From: Streptomyces canus
GTDB lineage: Bacteria; Actinomycetota; Actinomycetes; Streptomycetales; Streptomycetaceae
Direction: 5' to 3'
DNA length: 64,000 nucleotides
NCBI RefSeq assembly: GCF_030815415.1
Contig: NZ_JAUSWW010000001.1
Location: 9,300,001-9,364,000, forward strand
In this document: in pieces, positions 8,246 to 18,832 of the stretch
How positions within the stretch are numbered: position 1 is the first letter of the stretch
Layout: the number at the start of each line of letters is the position of its first letter
Made by a program: the position numbers and the translations under genes
The notes under the pieces: generated by a model
What the model was told of the DNA's origin: nothing
The model's input: only the letters and a program-made list of their open reading frames with translations
The model's database searches: none

Positions 8246-9499
8246 ATGCGTACCGACGAATCCGCCTACGACCGTCGCAGACTCCGGCAGTGGCTGGCCG
8301 GCGAGGCCCGTGCGGACGGGGTCTCACGGCGTGACATGCTCCGCCTGCTCGCCGCGGCGGGCGGCGCACTCGCCGTGCCCGCGGGCCTCAACACCCCGGC
8401 AGCGGCGGCTACTTCGGCGGGGATCGTGAAGCCGCTTCCCGACGACTGGTTCACGGTGCGCGGCACGAACGCCGAGACCCGGTTCGACGCGCTTGCGGCC
8501 ACCCGCTATCACACCCCCGTGGACCGCTTCTTCGTCCGCAACCACACCTCCACCCCGGTCATCGACGCCGCCGACTGGACTCTCACCGTGCACGGGGACG
8601 GGCTGGTTCACGGCGGGAGCGTGGAGTTCACCCTCGCTGACCTCAAGAAGCTGCCCGCGGTCAGCCGTTCGGCATTCGTGGAGTGCGCCGGCAACGGCCG
8701 CAGCCTCTTCAGCACCCAGCAGGGACAGACCGTCACCGGCACCGCCTGGACACTCGGAGCGATCGGCACGGCCCGGTGGCGCGGCGTGAGCCTTGCCGAC
8801 GTCCTCAAGCGCGCCGGACTCAGCCGCGCCGCGGTGGACGTGCTGCCGCGCGGCCTGGACCCCGACTATGTGACCTCCGACGGAACCAACCTCGGCCGGG
8901 TCCGCCGACCCCTGCCGCTGTCCAAGGCGCTGGACGACGTGCTGCTGGCGTACGAGATGAACGGCGAGCCCCTGCCGTACGACCACGGCCATCCCGTGCG
9001 CGTTCTCGTGCCCTCCTGGGTCGGCATCGCCTCGATCAAGTGGGTCGGCGACATCGAGGTGTCGGCCCAGCCTCTGTACTCGCCCTGGAACACCGACTTC
9101 TACCGGCTCTTCGGGGACTCCTACCCGCCGGGCGGCAGCGCCCCGCTGACCCGTCAGTCGGTCAAGAGCGCCTGGGAGCTCGCCTGGGGCGCGAGCCTGG
9201 ACGCCGGCCGCGCGCACCGGCTGACAGGGCGTTCCTGGTCCGGAGCCGGCGGCATCGTCCGCGTGGACGTCAGCACGGACGGCGGGCAGCGCTGGCACCG
9301 GGCCCGGTTGCACGATGCCGCGCGCCGCGACGGCTGGGTCCGCTGGTCCACCGACTGGCGTCCACCGGCCCCCGGTACGTACAGCCTGCTCGCCCGCGCC
9401 ACGGACAGCGCCGGCCGAACTCAGCCGGACACGACCGTGCCGAACACCCAGGGCTATCTCTTCGACGCCGTGGTCCGTCATCCGGTGCGGGCCGTGTGA
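8246..9499 (+). CDS. Tat-exported sulfite-oxidase-like molybdopterin enzyme
   Basis: This 417-residue oxidoreductase of the sulfite oxidase/YedY (MsrP) fold should bind molybdenum cofactor. The N-terminus has a twin-arginine signal (VSRRDMLRLLAAAGG, 27-40) followed by an Ala-rich cleavage region. The cofactor cysteine is C147 in FVECAGNGRS. The C-terminal half is the dimerisation/Ig-like domain (GGIVRVDVSTDGGQRW). The ATG at 8246 has a GAAAGG site ten bases upstream; the ATG at 8228 is less well placed. The preceding Cys leader suggests control by sulfur status. The substrate could be sulfite or an oxidised sulfur compound. Confidence 0.85.
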   Translation: MRTDESAYDRRRLRQWLAGEARADGVSRRDMLRLLAAAGGALAVPAGLNTPAAAATSAGIVKPLPDDWFTVRGTNAETRFDALAATRYHTPVDRFFVRNHTSTPVIDAADWTLTVHGDGLVHGGSVEFTLADLKKLPAVSRSAFVECAGNGRSLFSTQQGQTVTGTAWTLGAIGTARWRGVSLADVLKRAGLSRAAVDVLPRGLDPDYVTSDGTNLGRVRRPLPLSKALDDVLLAYEMNGEPLPYDHGHPVRVLVPSWVGIASIKWVGDIEVSAQPLYSPWNTDFYRLFGDSYPPGGSAPLTRQSVKSAWELAWGASLDAGRAHRLTGRSWSGAGGIVRVDVSTDGGQRWHRARLHDAARRDGWVRWSTDWRPPAPGTYSLLARATDSAGRTQPDTTVPNTQGYLFDAVVRHPVRAV

Positions 9500-9587
9500 G
9501 GCATCGGCCAAGCGGAAGCAGGTTCTGTCGTCCGCCCGGTCCACTCGGTGCGCGGCTCGACGTCACACCCCACGTAACCTCTCTCCC

Positions 9588-10544
9588 GTGCCGACCTCCC
9601 GCCTCCATCGCGTCGCTGTCCTTGTGCTCGAAGGCGCGAAGCCGCTCGATGTCGGCATTCCCGCGCAGGTCTTCACGACGCGCGCGAGCATGCCGTACGA
9701 CGTGCGGGTGTGCGGGGCCACGCCCGGCCTCGTGACCGGCGGCGACGGTCTGTCGTACTACGTCGATCACGGCCTCGACGCACTTGAGTGGGCCGACATC
9801 GTCTTCGTCCCCGGCTACCGGTTCCCGGACCGTGACGATCCGCCGAAGGGGGTCGTCGACGCTCTGATCGCCGCCCACGCCCGGGGCGCGCGGCTCGCCG
9901 CCATCTCGACGGGTGCTTTCGCGCTCGCCGCGACGGGCCTGCTCGACGGCAGGCGGGCCACGACGCACTGGCACTACACGCGGGCACTCATGGCCAGGCA
10001 TCCGCTCGTCCAGGTCGACGAGAACGTCCTGTTCGTCGACGAGGGCAGCGTGCTCACCTCGGCCGGTGCCGCCTCCGGCATCGACCTGTGTCTGCACATC
10101 CTGCGCGGCGACCTCGGGGTGGCCGCGTCGAACCACGCTGCCCGCCGACTGGTCGCGGCCCCCTACCGCAGCGGCGGCCAGGCCCAGTACGTGCCGCGCA
10201 GCGTCCCCGAGCCGCTCGGCGAGCGCTTCGGCGCCACCCGCGAGTGGGCGCTGCATCGGCTCGGTGAGCCGCTCACCCTCGAGATACTGGCGCGGGAGGC
10301 CGGGGTGTCGGCTCGCACGTTCTCCCGGCGCTTCGTCGAGGAGACCGGCTACACGCCGATGCAGTGGGTGATGCGCGCCCGCATCGACCTGGCCCGCGAA
10401 CTGCTCGAACGGTCGCAGCGCAGCGTCGAACAGATCGCCACCGACGTCGGCCTCGGCACCGGCGCGAACCTGCGCCTGCACTTCCAGCGCATCCTCGGCA
10501 CCACACCGAGCGAGTACCGGCGCACCTTCACTCGGGGTGAGTAG
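9588..10544 (+). CDS. GATase1-like/AraC-family transcriptional regulator
   Basis: This 318-residue regulator has an N-terminal DJ-1/PfpI-like domain (about 5-180, VAVLVLEGAKPLDVGIP) fused to a C-terminal AraC DNA-binding domain with two helix-turn-helices (LTLEILAREAGVSARTFSRR and VEQIATDVGLGTGANLRLHF). The GTG at 9588 follows TAACCT, a -10-like box eight bases away, so the mRNA is probably leaderless. It lies 109 bases before the GAPDH gene on the same strand and is the obvious candidate to control it. Confidence 0.88.
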   Translation: MPTSRLHRVAVLVLEGAKPLDVGIPAQVFTTRASMPYDVRVCGATPGLVTGGDGLSYYVDHGLDALEWADIVFVPGYRFPDRDDPPKGVVDALIAAHARGARLAAISTGAFALAATGLLDGRRATTHWHYTRALMARHPLVQVDENVLFVDEGSVLTSAGAASGIDLCLHILRGDLGVAASNHAARRLVAAPYRSGGQAQYVPRSVPEPLGERFGATREWALHRLGEPLTLEILAREAGVSARTFSRRFVEETGYTPMQWVMRARIDLARELLERSQRSVEQIATDVGLGTGANLRLHFQRILGTTPSEYRRTFTRGE

Positions 10545-10653
10545 TCTCGCGGCGCAATGGCGGGATCCTTTTGAACCATGGCGATCTCGCCACTGTCAGC
10601 GGCAGGCGCCGCGAGCGAGCCTGGTGGTGAAGTGAAGGGAAGGGACACCACTC

Positions 10654-11652
10654 ATGACTCGCATCGCCATCAACGGATTCGGCCGCATCGGACGCAATGT
10701 GCTGCGCGCACTGCTCGAACGCGACAGCTCCCTCGAGATCGTCGCCGTCAACGACCTCACGGAGCCCGCCACGCTGGCCCGGCTGCTCGCCTACGACAGC
10801 ACCGCCGGCCGGCTCGGCCGACCGGTGACCGTCGACGGGGACGCCCTCGTCGTCGACGGCCGGCGCATCACGGTGACGGCCGAGCGTGAACCGGCACAGC
10901 TGCCGTGGGCCGAACTCGGCGTCGACATCGTGCTGGAGGCCACCGGCCGCTTCACCTCGGCCAAGGCCGCCCGCGCGCACCTCGACGCCGGTGCGAAGAA
11001 GGTGCTCGTCAGCGCGCCGTCGGACGGCGCCGACGTGACGCTCGCGTTCGGGGTCAACACCGACTCGTACGATCCGGCCGTGCACACGATCGTCTCGAAC
11101 GCCTCCTGCACCACCAATGCCCTCGCGCCGCTGGCCAAGGTGCTCGACGACCTCGCCGGTATCGAGCACGGGTTCATGACGACGGTGCACGCCTACACGC
11201 AGGAGCAGAACCTCCAGGACGGCCCGCACCGCGACGCCCGTCGCGCCCGGGCCGCCGGCGTCAACATCGTGCCCACCACGACCGGCGCCGCCAAGGCGAT
11301 CGGCCTGGTGCTGCCGAACCTCGAAGGCAAGCTGTCGGGCGACTCGATCCGCGTACCGGTGCCGGTGGGCTCGATCGTCGAACTCAACACGACCGTCGCC
11401 CGCGACGTGACGCGCGACGACGTGCTGGCGGCGTACCGCGCCGCGGCGGAGGGGCCGCTCGCCGGCGTCCTCGAGTACTCGGAGGACCCGCTGGTGTCGA
11501 CGGACATCGTGGGCAATCCCGCCTCGTCGATCTTCGACTCGGCCCTCACCCGCGTCGACGGCCGCCACGTCAAGGTGGTCGCCTGGTACGACAACGAGTG
11601 GGGCTTCTCCAACCGCGTGATCGACACACTGGAGCTCCTCGCCGCCGGCTGA
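10654..11652 (+). CDS. gap: Type I glyceraldehyde-3-phosphate dehydrogenase
   Basis: This 332-residue GAPDH oxidises glyceraldehyde 3-phosphate to 1,3-bisphosphoglycerate with NAD(P). Visible are the nucleotide-binding start INGFGRIGRNVLRAL, the nucleophile C152 in SNASCTTN, the base H179 in FMTTVHAYT and the conserved end WYDNEWGFSNR. Streptomycetes usually carry a housekeeping gap elsewhere in a glycolytic operon. This copy stands alone beside an AraC regulator, so it may be an inducible or specialised isoenzyme. A GAAGGGA ribosome site lies upstream of the ATG. Confidence 0.93.
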   Translation: MTRIAINGFGRIGRNVLRALLERDSSLEIVAVNDLTEPATLARLLAYDSTAGRLGRPVTVDGDALVVDGRRITVTAEREPAQLPWAELGVDIVLEATGRFTSAKAARAHLDAGAKKVLVSAPSDGADVTLAFGVNTDSYDPAVHTIVSNASCTTNALAPLAKVLDDLAGIEHGFMTTVHAYTQEQNLQDGPHRDARRARAAGVNIVPTTTGAAKAIGLVLPNLEGKLSGDSIRVPVPVGSIVELNTTVARDVTRDDVLAAYRAAAEGPLAGVLEYSEDPLVSTDIVGNPASSIFDSALTRVDGRHVKVVAWYDNEWGFSNRVIDTLELLAAG

Positions 11653-11675
11653 CCGGTTCGTGGAGACACTCCGCA

Positions 11676-11722
11676 GCGAGGCCCGGGTGGCCGCGGCTCC
11701 CTCCGCGGTGTCCGGGCCTCGC
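11676..11722. terminator. Bidirectional hairpin between convergent genes
   Basis: Arms 11676-11686 and 11712-11722 form a perfect 11-bp stem, and the loop holds a further CCGCGG/CCGCGG pair. It sits between the convergent GAPDH gene and the membrane-protein gene at 11761. Confidence 0.6.
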
Positions 11723-11760
11723 ATTCGTCTGCCACGACCGGGCCCTCGTCCTCTGCGACT

Positions 11761-12435
11761 TCAGCGGTCCCTGGGGAGCAGCTCGTCGAGTTGTGTGCCC
11801 TCTGCCCAGCGTTCCAACGCGGGGTTGTCCAGCAGGAACGTGTTGCCTTCGCGCTGTGCCCACCGGATGTCCCGGGCCTGGAAAGTGCCTCGGTGTACGA
11901 CCAGGTGGAGAAGTGCGTGCGGATTCTCGCGGTGGGCGTGGGAGTGGGGAAGGGCCTCGTCGGGTAACGGCTCCGCGACCGGGCGGAAGGCCACGTCGAG
12001 TCGGCGGCCGTCCGGATGCCGGGCGCACAGGCGCGGCCGGTCCGGTGCGGGTAACAGCCGAACCCTCCAGTGGTCGCGGCGCAGCATCCGCGCCACCGCG
12101 AGGGCCAGGCCCTGGATGTCGAGGTCGAACAGTTCCTGCGGGGTGTAGTGGCCGCGGCGGCGTCGGGCGCCCGGGCGGCGGCGCCTGATCCCGATGGCGA
12201 GGACGACCGCCAGGAGGAGTACGCCGGTGACCGGGACGACGACCCCGGCGGCGCGGGAACCCACGACAAGGCCGGCGACGACCGCGCACACCGCCACCGC
12301 CAGGACGGCGAAGGCGGGCAGGACATCGCGGAATCTGGGTCCATAGCGGCCCTGGGCGCGCAGTCGGCGTACCGTGTCCCGTTTTCGGTGGCGCTGTTCC
12401 TCGGCCGGCTCGGACGTCCACGACGGGCGTGCCAC
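11761..12435 (-). CDS. Membrane protein with a C-terminal nuclease-like domain
   Basis: This 224-residue protein has a basic N-terminus, two adjacent membrane helices (about residues 39-60 and 65-83), a basic patch (RRRRPGARRRRGH) and a soluble C-terminal domain. That domain (IQGLALAVARMLRRDHWRV, then LCARHPDGRRLDVAFRPV) resembles the restriction-endonuclease-like fold found on similar streptomycete membrane proteins, but clear catalytic D-ExK residues are not all visible. Function unknown. It is convergent with gap. Confidence 0.55.
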   Translation of the reverse strand: MARPSWTSEPAEEQRHRKRDTVRRLRAQGRYGPRFRDVLPAFAVLAVAVCAVVAGLVVGSRAAGVVVPVTGVLLLAVVLAIGIRRRRPGARRRRGHYTPQELFDLDIQGLALAVARMLRRDHWRVRLLPAPDRPRLCARHPDGRRLDVAFRPVAEPLPDEALPHSHAHRENPHALLHLVVHRGTFQARDIRWAQREGNTFLLDNPALERWAEGTQLDELLPRDR

Positions 12436-12823
12436 AGTGTCAGCCCCCCTGCATCTGCTTACGCCGATTCCGGAGGACTACCCCGCGAGCCGAACGAATG
12501 CTCGATCAGCGGGCGGGAACCGGCCAAGCGGCCGGGCGCACGGATGCACTGGGTGGCGCAAGGCCCGGGTGGTGGTGGCCCAGTGCGCCGTGTGGTGCCT
12601 CGTCGGCCAAGGGCGCAGGACCGCCGTACCGATGTGACATGGATCATGAAGAGGGGTGCGGGATCTTGGAATTCCCGGCTCCGCGCCGCTGCTGCACTCG
12701 TTGTGGGCTCACCATGCCCTGGGGGCGCCGGGCAATGATGCCGGGCCCGGGAGCCGCACCGGTCGTGGTCCCGCTCCGCTCCCTCTTTTCTCCTGCACCG
12801 CCTCTGAAAGGTTCACCTGCGCC
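12436..12823. other. Intergenic stretch without a supported gene
   Basis: These 388 bases separate the divergent membrane-protein gene and the MFS gene. I see no frame with good coding character, no riboswitch and no strong hairpin. Promoters for both neighbours presumably lie here. Confidence 0.5.
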
Positions 12824-14029
12824 ATGCCACTGGCTCTCCTGGCCCTGGCTGTTGTCGCTTTCGGCATCGGCACGACCGAGTTCGCCACGATGGGACTGCT
12901 GCCCCAGATCGCTGACGGGATCGGCGTGTCCGTACCGCAAGCGGGCAATATCGTCTCCGCCTACGCGCTCGGTGTCGTCGTCGGTGCCCCCGTACTGACG
13001 GGCATCGGCGCGCGCATACCCCACAAGCGGCTGCTGCTGCTCCTGTCCGGGCTGTTCGTCATCGGCAACGTGGCGTCCGCGCTCGCCCCCGACTTCGGCC
13101 TGCTGTTCGCCGCACGTTTCCTGGCCGGTCTGCCCCACGGAGCGCTGTTCGGTGTGGGCGCCGTCGTGGCGTCCCGGCTGGTCGCGCCCGACCGGGCCGC
13201 ACGCGCGGTGTCGAAGATGTTCCTCGGACTGACCGTCGCCAACATCGTCGGCGTCCCCGCCGGTACGGCGCTCGGTCAGCAGCTCGGCTGGCGGTCCGCC
13301 TACGTCGCGGTGGCCGTCATCGGACTCGTCGCTCTCGCCGCGCTGGCCGTCTTCGTCCCCCACCAGCCCCGCGGCGAGCAGTCTGGCGTCCGGCACGAAC
13401 TGCGCGCGATGGGCAACAAGCAGGTGGTCATCGGCCTGGCCACCGCGGTCGTGGGATTCGGCGGGTTCTTCGCCGTCTACAGCTACCTGGTGCCGATGCT
13501 GACCAACGTGACGGGCCTGTCCGACTCCTCCACCACCTTGGTCCTCGCGCTCTACGGGGTCGGCATGACGCTCGGCACACTGGTCGCGGGCCCGCTCACG
13601 GACCGCGCTCTGCGGCCGACGCTGTACGCGGGGCTCGCCCTGCTGACCTCGGCACTCGTGGTGTTCTACTTCGCCGTCCACAGCACCGTGCCCGCCCTGG
13701 TGACGATCACCTTCATCGGCGCGATGGGTGCCCTCATCACCACGCCCGTCCAGATGCTGCTGATGGCCAAGGCGAAGGACGCTCCGACCATGGCCGCGGC
13801 CTCCAACCACTCCGCCTTCAACCTGGCCAACGCGGGCGGCGCGTGGCTCGGCGGTCTCGCCATCTCCGCGGGCTGGGGCTGGACCTCGCCCGCTCTGGTC
13901 GGCGCGGCCCTTGGCGTGGCCGGGCTGGGGCTGGCGTTCATGGGCGGCGCCATGGACCGGGGCGGCCGACGCTCCGAGGTGATCACGTCGTCGAGTGCGC
14001 AGTCCGAGCAGGTCACCGCTGCTCGGTAG
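12824..14029 (+). CDS. MFS transporter, DHA1 drug-efflux/AraJ-like (paralogue of the first)
   Basis: This 401-residue twelve-helix exporter resembles the MFS gene at 935 (FGIGTTEFATMGLLPQIA against FGIGLTEFLIAGLLPQVA, and RIPHKRLLLL after helix 2). The ATG at 12824 starts right before helix 1 and has a GAAAGG about 13 bases upstream; the frame is open for 56 more codons, but that stretch is Pro/Gly/Ser-rich and not protein-like. Its C-terminus is a short polar tail. It is convergent with the secreted protein gene at 14044. The substrate is unknown. Confidence 0.86.
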   Translation: MPLALLALAVVAFGIGTTEFATMGLLPQIADGIGVSVPQAGNIVSAYALGVVVGAPVLTGIGARIPHKRLLLLLSGLFVIGNVASALAPDFGLLFAARFLAGLPHGALFGVGAVVASRLVAPDRAARAVSKMFLGLTVANIVGVPAGTALGQQLGWRSAYVAVAVIGLVALAALAVFVPHQPRGEQSGVRHELRAMGNKQVVIGLATAVVGFGGFFAVYSYLVPMLTNVTGLSDSSTTLVLALYGVGMTLGTLVAGPLTDRALRPTLYAGLALLTSALVVFYFAVHSTVPALVTITFIGAMGALITTPVQMLLMAKAKDAPTMAAASNHSAFNLANAGGAWLGGLAISAGWGWTSPALVGAALGVAGLGLAFMGGAMDRGGRRSEVITSSSAQSEQVTAAR

Positions 14030-14043
14030 GCGGAGCGGGCGGC

Positions 14044-14511
14044 TCAGTCCCAGAGCGGATAGGACACGGTCTGCGCGTACCGCTCGGGCCGCCTGTCCGT
14101 GTACTCCAGCGTGATCCGGGAGTAGTGCGAGAGCTGGGGCCGCTTCTTCCAGGGCTGCGGGTGGTCGAGGCGTACGGTCACCGGGTAGGCGTGGAAGCGG
14201 CCTGCCGCGCAGTACGGCTTGCAGTCGTTGACCCAGTTCACGCCCTTGGCCCGCGCCGAATCCGTGCCCCACTGGGACCAGCGGAGCGAGGTCAGGCGAC
14301 TGTTGCCGTCACCGCAGGCGAGCATGAAGTCGGCCGGACGTATGTGCGGGTGCCAGAAGCAGTCGACGAGGACCGGAAGCACGGTGGGCTGCTGCGCGGT
14401 CTGCGCGGCAGGTGCCGGGACGGACCGGGCCGCGGGCGGAGTGCCCGCCGCGGTGGCCAAGGAGGCGACCGCGCAGAGCGTGACCGCCGTCGTGAGTGCT
14501 CCCATACGCAT
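14044..14511 (-). CDS. Small secreted protein with four cysteines
   Basis: This 155-residue protein has a classical signal peptide (about residues 1-22, ending ATAAG) and a mature domain with four cysteines (VDCFWHPH, LACGDGN, NDCKPYCAAG) that can form two disulfides. It is rich in Trp, Tyr and His (WSQWGTD, SYPLWD). Similar secreted proteins of unknown role are common in streptomycetes. No enzyme motif is visible. Confidence 0.7.
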   Translation of the reverse strand: MRMGALTTAVTLCAVASLATAAGTPPAARSVPAPAAQTAQQPTVLPVLVDCFWHPHIRPADFMLACGDGNSRLTSLRWSQWGTDSARAKGVNWVNDCKPYCAAGRFHAYPVTVRLDHPQPWKKRPQLSHYSRITLEYTDRRPERYAQTVSYPLWD

Positions 14512-14558
14512 AACCGCTCCCCGCTGTCGCCCGCCGACAGATAACCCCTGTTCCGACG

Positions 14559-15276
14559 CTACGACCGGGGGCCTGAACGCACCACTCGAACGGAGGAGTG
14601 CGCGGGGGCGGCGGGCTGCCGGCCCAGCTCGGGTGCGACGAGATGTCGTACGTCGTGCAGGATCTGCTCGGCGGTGCCCACGACGTCCGGGGCGAACAAG
14701 GTGCGCTTCGGGCCCTGCGGAGCGAGGGTGCGCTCGTGCCGGCTTGCCGCGTCGGCGCTGTCGAGGGGCACGATCACGCGGCCCAGGGCCACGCGTGCCG
14801 GGCGGTCGCCGGACCGTGTCCGGTGGTACTCGGCCAGCAGGTTCAGCTGGGCCGTGGTGAAGTCGTCGGTGTTCTCGCCGGTGACGATGTTGCCGGACAA
14901 CAGGGCGAGGCCGTTCTCGGCGGCCCAGCGGACCGAGTGAAGACTGCCGCCGCCGTACCGGATCCGCCGCGCCAGGTCGGGGTCGTTCGGTTGCAGACGG
15001 GGTCGCTGGACGTTGCCCGGCGAGTGGATGACCGCGTCGGGGGCGCCGAGGTAGTCGCCGAGCAGCTCGGCGTGCGGCATCCCGGTGCTGAAGCCGATCT
15101 GCAGTCGGCCGCGGGACAGTACGTCGGCAGTGCGAGGTCCTCGGCCAGGCGGAGCAGGCTCTCGTAACCGATCGGGATGACCGCCGTGCCGAGCTCGATC
15201 CGCTCGGTGCGCCGGCCGGCCGTAGCGAGGAACACGGCCGCCGAACCGGAGGTGATGGTGGGAGCGCTATACGACC
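14559..15276 (-). pseudogene. LLM-class flavin-dependent monooxygenase, truncated and frameshifted
   Basis: The minus strand carries the core of a luciferase-like monooxygenase (TERIELGTAVIPIG, then LSRGRLQIGFSTGMPHAEL), the family that includes sulfonate desulfurising enzymes. The N-terminal 40 or so residues are missing because the frame begins directly after the ATPase stop codon. Near 15125 one base is missing, so LRLAEDLAL continues as DVLSRGRLQ in another frame. The C-terminus (VVGTAEQILHDVRHLVAPEL) looks shortened, as if recombination between two EQIL-coding repeats removed the intervening helices. It was probably the last gene of the sulfur-uptake operon above it. Confidence 0.8.
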
Positions 15277-15282
15277 CTGTCC

Positions 15283-16949
<1,667 letters not shown>

Positions 16950-16953
<4 letters not shown>

Positions 16954-17873
16954 CGTCGGGACCATTCGCCGTCCAGCGCCCTGGCGATGCGGTTGGCGGC
17001 CAGCACGGTCGCGGCGATCGCCAGCCCGGGCAGCGCGGTCAACCACCACGCATTCGCCAGGTAGTTGCGGCCGTCGGAGATCAACGTCCCCCACTCCGGG
17101 GCCGGCGGAGGTGCGCCGTAGCCGAGGAAGCTGAGCGCCGAAACCGCCAGGATCGAGGCGCCGAAGTCCAGCGTGGCCAGGACGACGACCGGCCCGGCCG
17201 CGTTGGGCAGGACATGCCGTCCCAGCACCGAGTACCAGCGGGCCCCGCTCGCCCGCGACGCCTCCACGAACACCGCCTGCCGTACCCGCAGGACCTCGGC
17301 GCGCGCCACCCGGGCGAAGGAGGCGACGCTGGCGATGCCGACCGCGATCGCCACCTTCACCGTCCCGTACCCGAGCGCGGTGACGAGGGCCAGCGACAGG
17401 AACAGCGCGGGGATGGCGAGCAGGACGTCGACGAAGCGCATCAGCACGTCGTCGACCCAACGGCCCACGAACCCGGCGACCACACCGAGCAGACCACCGA
17501 CCACGAACGCGACCAGGACCGCGATGATCGTCGCCTTGAGGGAGAGCTGGGCGCCGTGGACCACACGCGAGAACACATCGCGGCCCAGTTCGTCCGTGCC
17601 GAACCAGTGACTGCCGCTCGGAGCACGGAAGTTCTCGGACGGCACCCCCTTGAGGGGATCCTGCGAGGTGAACAGGTCCGGCCAGAACGAGGCCAGCACC
17701 ACCAGCACGACGACGACGGCCGACACCAGCAGACCGGGGCGCCGTGACAGGAACCGCAGCACCTGCCGTACGTCGGCACGGCCCCGTCCCGGCTTCCCCC
17801 GGGGCCCCGGATCGACCGGGCGGCCGAGACCGAGAGCGGCCTCGGCCTGGTCGTCGACAAGGCTCTGACTCAT
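16950..17873 (-). CDS. ABC importer permease, DppC type
   Basis: This 307-residue inner-membrane permease of the dipeptide/nickel class has an N-terminal helix, the periplasmic HWFGTDELGRDVFSRVVHGA segment typical of DppC proteins, then the five-helix permease core with the EAA loop (EASRASGARWYSVLGRHVLP). The start at 17873 overlaps the DppB stop as ATGA. It forms a heterodimer with the gene before it. Confidence 0.92.
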
Positions 17874-18829
17874 ACGAAGCTCGCCCTCCTGTCCGAAGCC
17901 ACCACGATCCGCGGGTCGAGGAGCGGATAGACGAGGTCGACGAGCAGATTCGTCGCCACGAAGATCAGCGCCCCGAACACCACCACTCCCTGGACCAGCG
18001 GGATGTCCTGAGAGGTGACCGCCGCCGCGGTCACCCGGCCCAGACCGTCGCGCGAGAACACCGTCTCGACGACCACCGAACCGGCGATCAGCTGCCCGAC
18101 CAGCAGGCCTACGACGGTCAGCGCGGGCAGCGACGCGTTGCGCAGCGCGTGCCGCAGATGCACCCGGCAGCGGCCGGCGCCCTTGGCGCGCGCGGTCTCC
18201 ACGTAGGCCTGGTCGAGTGCGGTGAGCAGGCTCTTGGCCAGTACCTGAGCGACCTGTGCGCCGGTCGGTATCGCCAGCGTGAGGGCCGGCAGCACCAGCC
18301 CTTTCAGGCCGTCGTTGCCGAACGCCGGGAACCAGCGCAGCCGGAAGGAGAACGCCTCGACGAGCAGCAGCCCCACCCAGAACGTCGGGACCGACACCCC
18401 GAGTGGGGGCAGCGACAGCAGCAGCTGCCGCAGCCACCGCCGCGAGGTGTATGTCGCCACCACCGCGAGACCGCCACCGAGCAGCACCGCCAACAGCAGT
18501 GCGGCACCGGTGAGTTGCAGTGTCTGCGGCAGCGCGTCGGCCAGCGTGGCGGTCACCGGGCGGCCCGTGGAGACCGCGTCGCCGAAGTCCCCGCGCACTG
18601 CCCGGCCCAGATAGTCGGCGTACTGCACCAGCACCGGCTTGTCGAAGCCGTACTCGTGCCGCAACGCGGCCAGCCGGGCCGGATCGACGTCTCCCGAGTC
18701 CATCCCGGCACCGGCCATCGCGGTGACCGGGTCACCGGGCAGGAAGTCCAGCACCAGGAACGACACCGTGTACGCCGCCCACAGCACCCCGACCGCCTGC
18801 GCCACCCGCTTGATCACATAGCGGCGCAC
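17870..18829 (-). CDS. ABC importer permease, DppB type
   Basis: This 319-residue permease begins with the usual DppB arrangement: one helix, FLPGDPVTAMAGAGMD, then a periplasmic loop with YGFDKPVLVQYADYLGRAVRGD. The C-terminal core holds the EAA loop (YVETARAKGAGRCRVHLRHA) and the typical end LLDPRI. It starts three bases after the stop of the binding-protein gene, so the two are co-translated. Confidence 0.92.
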   Translation of the reverse strand: MRRYVIKRVAQAVGVLWAAYTVSFLVLDFLPGDPVTAMAGAGMDSGDVDPARLAALRHEYGFDKPVLVQYADYLGRAVRGDFGDAVSTGRPVTATLADALPQTLQLTGAALLLAVLLGGGLAVVATYTSRRWLRQLLLSLPPLGVSVPTFWVGLLLVEAFSFRLRWFPAFGNDGLKGLVLPALTLAIPTGAQVAQVLAKSLLTALDQAYVETARAKGAGRCRVHLRHALRNASLPALTVVGLLVGQLIAGSVVVETVFSRDGLGRVTAAAVTSQDIPLVQGVVVFGALIFVATNLLVDLVYPLLDPRIVVASDRRASFV

Positions 18830-18832
18830 GCG

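Noticed and set aside
12436-12823. Possible Cys-containing leader (RRCCTRCG) upstream of the second MFS gene.
   Set aside because: The frame continues without a stop near the Cys codons, has no ribosome site and no linked hairpin; the codons look accidental.
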